DNA of 64,000 bases from a virus, in IMG/VR virus record IMGVR_UViG_3300025011_000019, positions 82,044 to 146,043 of that record; one strand, given 5' to 3'. The notes below the pieces were generated by a model, which worked only from the letters and a program-made list of their open reading frames with translations, had not been told where the DNA came from and searched no databases. This document shows positions 58,321 through 64,000 of the stretch, in pieces (the stretch's first letter is position 1; every line of letters begins with the position of its first letter). The position numbers and the translations under genes were made by a program.

Positions 58321-58336
58321 AAGGAGGATGTACGTT

Positions 58337-58543
58337 ATGAAAGGTTATTCAATAAACGATCCAATTGTTAAAGAATTGGCAAAAGAGTATAAATTAACCG
58401 TAGAAATTGCACAAGCGTCTATGAACGATATGTTAAAGTGCGATGAAGTAAGTTCAATGACTTGTAAAGATTGTAATAAAAATAATTGTGAAGAATTATG
58501 TACTTTGTGGCATAAAAATTATAATGAATTTGTTTTAGAATAG
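58337..58543 (+). CDS. Small Cys-containing protein, 68 aa
   Basis: Starts MKGYSINDPI after GGAAGGAGG. CKDCNKNNCEELC (about residue 47) suggests a metal site near the C-terminus. Unknown function. Confidence 0.58.
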   Translation: MKGYSINDPIVKELAKEYKLTVEIAQASMNDMLKCDEVSSMTCKDCNKNNCEELCTLWHKNYNEFVLE

Positions 58544-58590
58544 AAAGTCGATTTGAACGGAATTTAAAATAAGAAGGAGAGATTTAATAA

Positions 58591-59316
58591 ATGGATTACG
58601 ATGAATATGAAAATTATTATGAACCAAGTGAGGTAGATCAATTAGTTGAGGAATTTAGAGATAAATGTAGAGAGCATTTATTGCCAAATATTCGTGAAGA
58701 AATTGAAAGACTCAATAAAGAAAATCTTGAACTCAAACAGAAAAATAATGAATATAGTAAAAGAGAATCAGAAATAAACAATAAAGAAAGAGATTTAAAG
58801 TATAAAACAGATAATCTTAAAAGAGAAGTCGAAAAAGAATTTTATGAAAGCAACATAGGTGATACTTTAAAAGATTACATAGAAAAATCAGAAGTATGGT
58901 TCGCTGATAGCAAAGGGTTCCGTCAAGATAAGTGTTCTCTATGCAATGGTAAACGTAAATTAGTTGCCAATTTTCCAAATGGTAAAACAACAGAAACAAA
59001 CTGTGATTGTAGCAATTTGATACATAAATTTGTCCCAGAGGCATCAGAGTTATCTCTAATTAAATTTAATAAAAGAGATAGTCGATATCAATCAGAAAGA
59101 AAATTTTATATATCAAAAACTTATATCCCATCAAAAGAATCTAGTTATAGAGATGATTATAGTTATAATGAATTTAAACTTTGTCAGATAGTAAATGAAT
59201 TTAACGAAGATATTAAGCTATTACATGAAGAAAAAGAGTATAATACAAAAATTGGATTTATAATTAAAGAAGAATGCAAAAAGTATTGTGATTGGTTGAA
59301 TAGCACGAAAAATTAG
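58591..59316 (+). CDS. Coiled-coil protein with Cys knuckle, 241 aa
   Basis: An acidic N-terminus, a long coiled coil at about 32-90 (EEIERLNKENLELKQKNNEY), a DnaJ-type-looking CSLCNGKRK (about 117) with CDC (about 136), and a helical C-terminus. Could be a structural or DNA-associated phage protein. GAAGGAGAG site. Confidence 0.6.
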   Translation: MDYDEYENYYEPSEVDQLVEEFRDKCREHLLPNIREEIERLNKENLELKQKNNEYSKRESEINNKERDLKYKTDNLKREVEKEFYESNIGDTLKDYIEKSEVWFADSKGFRQDKCSLCNGKRKLVANFPNGKTTETNCDCSNLIHKFVPEASELSLIKFNKRDSRYQSERKFYISKTYIPSKESSYRDDYSYNEFKLCQIVNEFNEDIKLLHEEKEYNTKIGFIIKEECKKYCDWLNSTKN

Positions 59317-59359
59317 ATTTATGGGACGAACGATAAATTAAATGAAAGAAGGAATTAAT

Positions 59360-59820
59360 ATGGAAATATTTACTATTGAAAACACTGGGATAAATTTATG
59401 GATGGCGAATTTTATGTAAGTTGTGAAACTGAGAATCTTGCAAATGAATTTTTAAAATATTGTTATGACCAAGGATTAGAATGGAGTTCTGGAGAAAGTT
59501 TAGTAAAAGTAAATTGTTGGGACAATAGTTATGACTCTATTGGATATAAATATGTTAGTAAGAATAATTATGGCATGGTACAACAAGTAGAGTCAAAAAC
59601 AAGTATAGAATTTACTGGATTTGATACATATAATCACATTCAAAAACCTAAACCACCATTAGGAGTTATGCCAAAAGACATTTATGAATTTAAAAGAGTT
59701 CAAGATTTATGCAGAGCATTGTACGAAAGAAGTATTTTTGAAGAAGTAGATTATGAACTTATGATTAAGTGGAGCGATGAGTTGAATGATAGGTTGTATG
59801 GTTTAAAGGGAGGTAAATAA
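59360..59820 (+). pseudogene. Hypothetical gene with an early frameshift
   Basis: The ribosome binding site GAAGGAA and ATG at 59360 give MEIFTIENTG, which then runs into a stop, while the long frame (DKFMDGEFYVSCETEN... to TAA 59818) has no ribosome binding site of its own. One missing base near 59389 explains both. The intact product would be about 153 aa. The internal ATG at 59398 could still give a 140-aa protein. Function unknown. Confidence 0.6.
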
Positions 59821-60099
59821 ATGAAATATCAAGACGAATTAGTTAAAATATACGATGAATGTATAATAGAAATTGTAGGAGATATTCCACTAGATGAAGA
59901 TGATAAATTAGATTTTGAACTATTAAGGGAAACAATGATTGCAGAAATATCTAAAGATGGTGTGTCTAAAGAAGATGAAGAATTTTTATTAAATAATTTA
60001 GATTTACATAAACGTCTTATTAAAGCATCTATAATGGGAGAAGAAAGAGAATTAAAAACTGTTTTAGTAGAAATGCTTAAACTCAAAAGACAAAAATAA
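59821..60099 (+). CDS. Hypothetical acidic helical protein, 92 aa
   Basis: Not recognised. Starts at the base after the previous stop with GGGAGG just upstream. Acidic helices throughout. Confidence 0.6.
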   Translation: MKYQDELVKIYDECIIEIVGDIPLDEDDKLDFELLRETMIAEISKDGVSKEDEEFLLNNLDLHKRLIKASIMGEERELKTVLVEMLKLKRQK

Positions 60100-60155
60100 C
60101 TTCCCTCGAAAATTCCATTTTATCCTGTAAGTAAAATTTAAGGAGGTAAATAATA

Positions 60156-60494
60156 TTGAATTGTGTAATATGTGATAAAGAAATTGAAGAAAGTTGTTAT
60201 AGTCATAAAGTAATTTGCGGTGATAAATGTTTTTACATTGATTTTTGGAATGATAAGGTGAAAATTAAAGATGACAAACAAACTGTAAGAATTGACGGAA
60301 AACACTATCATATTGGAGAAGAAAATAGCAAAAGTTCATTCAGGGGCTTTGGTGGAGATAAATGCATTATTAAATTCTTCGATGGGAGAGAAATTGTTTC
60401 TACTAACCTTTGGCATAATGGTGAAATTCCAGATGATTTTAAGGTGTTATTACCAGACAATGCCGAATTTGTAAAGGAGAGAATAATTAAATGA
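60156..60494 (+). CDS. Zinc-binding protein, 112 aa
   Basis: TTG start after AAGGAGG. CVICDKEIEESC at residues 3-14 suggests a zinc knuckle; the rest is beta-rich (VRIDGKHYHIGEEN). Overlaps the next gene by four bases (ATGA-type). Confidence 0.62.
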   Translation: MNCVICDKEIEESCYSHKVICGDKCFYIDFWNDKVKIKDDKQTVRIDGKHYHIGEENSKSSFRGFGGDKCIIKFFDGREIVSTNLWHNGEIPDDFKVLLPDNAEFVKERIIK

Positions 60495-60826
60495 ATATTG
60501 AATTTAATCTTTTCAAACTAAAGAAAGATAGTAAAACATATCAGCAATGGTCAAAGAAAGATTATATGCAAAAAGAATTAAATTGTGACATTATCATTGT
60601 TGGAGAAGAAAAATTAGGTGATACATTATACCTTAGAGGATCTACGGTTGGCGATAAAGGATTATGTTTAATTGGTGGATTAATGTTAGATGAAAGTGGT
60701 TATTTAATAGCAGAAGAAGATTTAGAATACACATCTTGTTCATCGGAGTTTAACATTCATAAGAAGTATCTAAATGTGAGAATTATCGAAGATATTCAGA
60801 GAATTAATGAGAGATTAGTAGGGTAG
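60491..60826 (+). CDS. Hypothetical protein, 111 aa
   Basis: Not recognised. The ATG overlaps the preceding stop and AAAGGAGAG lies inside the preceding gene. Mixed alpha/beta. Confidence 0.6.
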   Translation: MNIEFNLFKLKKDSKTYQQWSKKDYMQKELNCDIIIVGEEKLGDTLYLRGSTVGDKGLCLIGGLMLDESGYLIAEEDLEYTSCSSEFNIHKKYLNVRIIEDIQRINERLVG

Positions 60827-60842
60827 GGAGAGTGATAATTAA

Positions 60843-61133
60843 ATGGAATGTCCATACTGTGGATCAGAATTAATACAAAGTGATACATATGGGAAAACTA
60901 GATACTCAGAGCATTATTGGATTCATCCAAGAAGTTGGATCGAAAGAACAGGTGATATTTATTACTGTCCTAATCGTGAAGGATTTGAAGAGTTAGAAGA
61001 ATCGTTAGGGTATGCGAATAAGAATAATATTGATTATAAATCTTCGGAAGAAATTGTTTGTGAGAGTAATGTATTTAATGGATTCTTTTATACGGACAAA
61101 AATGATAATTTACATGAAGGGTATCCATGTTAA
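60843..61133 (+). CDS. Zinc-binding protein, 96 aa (paralogue of the gene at 20716)
   Basis: CPYCGSE at residues 3-9 and YYCPN (about 40) give a likely zinc site. It shares YGKTRYSEHYW, PRSWIER and the ending LHEGYPC with the 20716 protein, with an extra acidic insert of about 28 residues (EELEESLGYANKNN). GGGAGAG site. Confidence 0.63.
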   Translation: MECPYCGSELIQSDTYGKTRYSEHYWIHPRSWIERTGDIYYCPNREGFEELEESLGYANKNNIDYKSSEEIVCESNVFNGFFYTDKNDNLHEGYPC

Positions 61134-61154
61134 TTAAAAGGAGGAGTGCTTGTA

Positions 61155-61472
61155 ATGGAAATATTAAATCTACACGATCACGTATATGACACTTACACCA
61201 ACAAAGTAAAAGGAAATAAATATCTTACATATGAGATGGTTCAGAAGAAATTAACTCGTAATTATCACTTATCAAAGAAAGTAAAACTTGGTTCACAAGA
61301 ATTATGTTTATACGGGTGTCTAACATTTCTAGTAGGAGAAAATTGTGTTTTATGGATTAAAAACTACATAGGAACAGATACCTCTTGGTTTACTAAGGAT
61401 ATGAAGAAATATGAGAAATTAAATGAGCAATTAGGAATTGACAACAATGCAAAAGAATTTAAATTTGACTAA
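61155..61472 (+). CDS. Hypothetical protein, 105 aa
   Basis: Not recognised. The ATG at 61155 (MEILNLHDHVYDTY) follows AAAAGGAGGAG. Basic with helical C-terminus. Confidence 0.6.
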   Translation: MEILNLHDHVYDTYTNKVKGNKYLTYEMVQKKLTRNYHLSKKVKLGSQELCLYGCLTFLVGENCVLWIKNYIGTDTSWFTKDMKKYEKLNEQLGIDNNAKEFKFD

Positions 61473-61512
61473 ATACTAAAATAAATATATAATAAAGGGA
61501 GGAAGTAAACAA

Positions 61513-62052
61513 TTGAATAATATGAACAAAATTATGATGCTTAAAACAAATAGTCCTGCGATACATAAATTAGGTAATATTGGTCGCAATATTGATGATA
61601 AGATTAGAATCCATTCTGAAGATGATACATATTACATCGGAAACTTTGAAGAAGGTTATGGATTTATTGATGTTAAATTTAAGAAATCAGATTGCAGACC
61701 ATTAACCCCTAAAGAACGTGAAAATATTAATGGTAGCTGGTACGGTATTAATGGTAATCCTTTATATAAAATTTATGTAGATGATGAAGGCAATATTATC
61801 AATGGGAAAGTTTTGACAATCAAAGGTGTTATCACTAAAGTTACTGATTCATTAGGAAATGATAAACATAGTAATTTTATCAATTTATCAGTTAAGTTTG
61901 GCGAAGATATATTAATTGGTAGAAGTATAGTTATGTTAACTGGTAAAGGGCCAATTACTACATCCAGAGTGACTAATATAGATATTATTGGTTCAGAATA
62001 TATAATTTATACTAAGAATAGTATTTATTATATTGAGGTGGCTAATAGCTGA
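61513..62052 (+). CDS. Hypothetical protein, 179 aa
   Basis: TTG start behind GGGAGGAAG. Not recognised; beta-rich with several short loops (GSWYGINGNPLYKIYVDDEGN), SH3-like modules by eye. Confidence 0.6.
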   Translation: MNNMNKIMMLKTNSPAIHKLGNIGRNIDDKIRIHSEDDTYYIGNFEEGYGFIDVKFKKSDCRPLTPKERENINGSWYGINGNPLYKIYVDDEGNIINGKVLTIKGVITKVTDSLGNDKHSNFINLSVKFGEDILIGRSIVMLTGKGPITTSRVTNIDIIGSEYIIYTKNSIYYIEVANS

Positions 62053-62194
62053 AAAGATCATTGTATATCTTAAGAATGAAGCAGATAAAGAAGTAGCGAG
62101 AAAAACTAAAGCAAAAGAACAGGATATATTAGGATACATAATTGGTAGCGTATATAAAGCAAAAAAGAGAAGAAGAAAATATATAGGGAGGTGA
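62033..62194 (+). CDS. Small basic protein, start uncertain
   Basis: The open frame after 62033 encodes AEKIIVYLKNEADKEVARKT...KAKKRRRKYIGR. A TTG at 62033 inside the previous gene or an ATA at 62045 right after GAGGTGG are the only nearby starts; the second looks like a lost ATG. Very basic C-terminus, possibly nucleic-acid binding. Up to 53 aa. Confidence 0.45.
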   Translation: MRWLIAEKIIVYLKNEADKEVARKTKAKEQDILGYIIGSVYKAKKRRRKYIGR

Positions 62195-62201
62195 ATGATA
62201 T

Positions 62202-62354
62202 ATGAGTATGAGTAAATTTGAGTATAAATTAACTTTTGAATCTGATGCAGAATATATCCCTGATATTTTAGAGAAAATTACTAAAACAATAAGGAAAGAA
62301 TTATTAGATAAAATAATAAATCCTTTGCCAACGATAACTATTCTAGACAAATAA
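62202..62354 (+). CDS. Hypothetical protein, 50 aa
   Basis: MSMSKFEYKL start after GGGAGGTGA. Small alpha/beta product. Not recognised. Confidence 0.57.
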   Translation: MSMSKFEYKLTFESDAEYIPDILEKITKTIRKELLDKIINPLPTITILDK

Positions 62355-62391
62355 ATGATTTTTCTAGAGATTAGAAAGGAATTGATTAAAA

Positions 62392-62592
62392 ATGAATACT
62401 CTAATTAGAACCAAGAATGAAGAAGGATTGTACTTTGATATTCTAGACATAGGGAAAAGCATTGAAGTTGATCATATGATATATTTTAAGGGCGATAACT
62501 TCAAAATTAAGGAAATTAATTATTTAAATGAACCATTGATTATTTTAGATGAAGATAAATTTAAAATTGTATTTAGAGAGATTATTTTATGA
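62392..62592 (+). CDS. Hypothetical protein, 66 aa
   Basis: Not recognised. Beta-rich, small barrel-like. GAAAGGAATTG site. Confidence 0.57.
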   Translation: MNTLIRTKNEEGLYFDILDIGKSIEVDHMIYFKGDNFKIKEINYLNEPLIILDEDKFKIVFREIIL

Positions 62593-62644
62593 TAATATCC
62601 GTCAAAATTAAGAATTGGTGTGGAAAGATGTGGGTGGTTTTAAT

Positions 62645-62941
62645 ATGAGAAAATTTACCTATATAATATTGCCAATTATTTTATCAATTGGTTTAACTGG
62701 TTGTGGTGGTAAGGGTACAAATGTAACTAGAGTAAATAAATATGATGGAGTTAAGGTCGTATTTACAGAAGGTATAGCTAATCAATATGCTAATTATAGT
62801 TGGTTGCTCAGAGACTATGACTTTACAGAAAAAGGAATTGAAGAGATAGTCAAACTTAATCCTAAAGATGGAGACAGAGTAAAGGTAAATACTGTAGGAT
62901 TTTTCAATTCGAAGATTGACCATATTGAATTAGTGCCATAA
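62645..62941 (+). CDS. Lipoprotein, 98 aa
   Basis: A lipoprotein signal peptide (MRKFTYIILPIILSIGLTGC) ends in the lipobox LTGC (Cys20), followed by a GGKG linker and a 75-residue soluble domain. It would be lipid-anchored on the outer face of the membrane. Phage lipoproteins often block superinfection; that role is only inferred. Confidence 0.75.
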   Translation: MRKFTYIILPIILSIGLTGCGGKGTNVTRVNKYDGVKVVFTEGIANQYANYSWLLRDYDFTEKGIEEIVKLNPKDGDRVKVNTVGFFNSKIDHIELVP

Positions 62942-62969
62942 ATAAAAAAAAGGAAAGGAGTTAAATTAA

Positions 62970-63146
62970 ATGAAAAAGTTTGTAGTCGAAATGGCAGTTG
63001 GTTATTGTGCTAGTTTAGTGGTTGAAGCATTTGATGAAGTAACTGCCATTCAAAAGGCAAAAGAAATGGTATTAGATAATGCTACTGATTATTACGATGG
63101 TAATTTAGAAATTGAGCAAATTAATTATGTTGCGGAAGTAAAATAA
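62970..63146 (+). CDS. Hypothetical protein, 58 aa
   Basis: MKKFVVEMAV start after GGAAAGGAG. Resembles small alpha/beta proteins with an Ala-rich helix (EAFDEVTAIQKAKEMVLDNA). No signal sequence. It lies between two lipoprotein genes. Confidence 0.58.
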   Translation: MKKFVVEMAVGYCASLVVEAFDEVTAIQKAKEMVLDNATDYYDGNLEIEQINYVAEVK

Positions 63147-63172
63147 GAAATTAAAAGAAGGAGTAATATAAA

Positions 63173-63577
63173 ATGAAAAATAAAAAAATATTTGCAACTG
63201 CATTATGTACAGTTTTGTTATCAGTTACACTTACTGGTTGTGGTCAAACCCAAGCAGAAAAAGTATCTTACAATTTATCATTAGAAGCTGATAATTTTAA
63301 TGTTGTACGTCAACTTACGGTAATTGATTGTATCACAGGTGATGTATTATTTCAGATGACAGGAAGAATATCAATTAATGCTGATAGAGAAGATAATCAA
63401 CTTGAAGTAACAGTAGAAGATGAGAATGGTGGTTATCAAAAACACTTTATTGGTTTATCAGACAATGTAACCTATGTTGTTGAACAATTAAGAAGTAAAA
63501 ATGTTGATAAATATAAATACACATTGAATTATAATCCTAAGATGTGGATTCCAATTACTGTGGATAAGATTGATTAG
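63173..63577 (+). CDS. Lipoprotein, 134 aa
   Basis: A signal peptide with lipobox LTGC (Cys23) is followed by a 110-residue beta-rich domain (VIDCITGDVLFQMTGRISIN). AGAAGGAG site. Second lipoprotein of the region; surface role unknown. Confidence 0.75.
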   Translation: MKNKKIFATALCTVLLSVTLTGCGQTQAEKVSYNLSLEADNFNVVRQLTVIDCITGDVLFQMTGRISINADREDNQLEVTVEDENGGYQKHFIGLSDNVTYVVEQLRSKNVDKYKYTLNYNPKMWIPITVDKID

Positions 63578-63630
63578 TAAACGAAATGTCCGTTTTATAT
63601 GAGCAGAAGAAATAATAGGAGGTAAACTAA

Positions 63631-64000
63631 ATGGCAATAATAGGTGGGTTATTATTGTTTGGAATGATAGCAATAGCAACAACATTAATATTCTTTATAT
63701 TTACTTGGATAGACGATGGATTTCTTGAGAGTGTTAAAACATTACTTATTGGTTTAATAATTTCTGCTATATTTATCGTTCCATCTATATATCTAATAAA
63801 ACATGCAGATGAATTATCTAAAACCCCAAAAGAATATATTATATTAAGTGAATCAAAAATAATTGCACTTAAAGATAATTCAAATATTAGTGGATCGTTT
63901 TCTGGATCGATATTTATAAGTAGCGGATATATTGAACAACAAATGTATTACTTTTACATGTATGAAACTGATAAAGGTAAAATGATGGGTAAAGTGGTAT
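63631..64000 (+). CDS. Membrane protein (cut by window end)
   Basis: The frame starts MAIIGGLLLF after TAGGAGG and is open to the window end. Two hydrophobic segments (residues about 2-28 and 40-60) are followed by a soluble region. Function unknown. Confidence 0.6.
   Translation, partial: MAIIGGLLLFGMIAIATTLIFFIFTWIDDGFLESVKTLLIGLIISAIFIVPSIYLIKHADELSKTPKEYIILSESKIIALKDNSNISGSFSGSIFISSGYIEQQMYYFYMYETDKGKMMGKVV

Noticed and set aside
1-64000. Open frames of 60-113 codons on the minus strand
   Set aside because: They mirror + strand genes, lack ribosome binding sites and have hydrophobic, Ser/Ile-rich composition typical of antisense translation of AT-rich genes.

Overview
The window is AT-rich (about 30% GC by eye), has consensus sigma-A promoters and AAAGGAGG-type ribosome binding sites, and carries about 150 short genes packed head to tail, every one on the + strand. 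A MrpR-type repressor paired with a YopQ-sized protein, several homing endonucleases, an LigA ligase, a phage sigma factor and dozens of tiny genes point to the early/accessory part of a large temperate phage or prophage of the SPbeta type in a Gram-positive host. I favour Bacillales because of the AgrD tail and the ribosome binding sites. Both ends are cut: a tyrosine recombinase C-terminus on the left and a membrane protein on the right. No structural or packaging gene is visible.

Layout. 1-15 kb: recombinase end, an ATP-dependent RNA ligase, a sigma-70 factor, UV-damage endonuclease (UvsE/UVDE family), a metallophosphoesterase and many small zinc-knuckle or unknown proteins. 15.4-17.1 kb: one strong promoter drives a conserved phage protein (possibly of a RAMP/Cas7-like fold), then a remarkable non-coding array, a winged-helix-like protein and a second short array. 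The arrays consist of GNTNN pentamers in tracts of 10-12 units separated by 9-nt linkers. 17.5-20.6 kb: a nicotinamide/NAD cassette (PRPP-synthetase-like, deoxyribosyltransferase-like and Nampt-like). 21-26 kb: type-2 peptidyl-tRNA hydrolase, DUF5662, a DUF1385 membrane protein, a MazF-like protein and an EDxHD-type homing endonuclease.

26-32.7 kb: DUF5317 membrane protein, a kinase-less AgrC-like membrane protein, an AgrD-like pheromone precursor, a MazF-domain protein, AgrB, a second kinase-less AgrC-like protein, and then the YopQ-like/MrpR-like lysogeny pair. In SPbeta the arbitrium (AimR/AimP) genes lie upstream of the yopQ-yopR (mrpR) region. Here an Agr-type peptide system occupies the comparable place, with no histidine kinase and no response regulator.

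33-64 kb: a secreted 3D-domain protein, a YqeY/GatB-domain protein, a cyclic-phosphate-processing receiver domain, a P-loop kinase-like protein, NAD-dependent DNA ligase with its own promoter, two related HNH endonucleases, a GIY-YIG endonuclease, a VWA-domain protein, small membrane proteins, a promoter-driven non-coding RNA region with a tRNA-like fold, and two lipoproteins.

At least five and probably six small genes are broken by a stop or a frameshift, and three seem to have lost a standard start codon. This implies either a decaying element or base errors in the assembly. The two strongest candidates for undescribed biology are the pentamer arrays with their protein partners and the Agr-type signalling locus placed beside the phage repressor.
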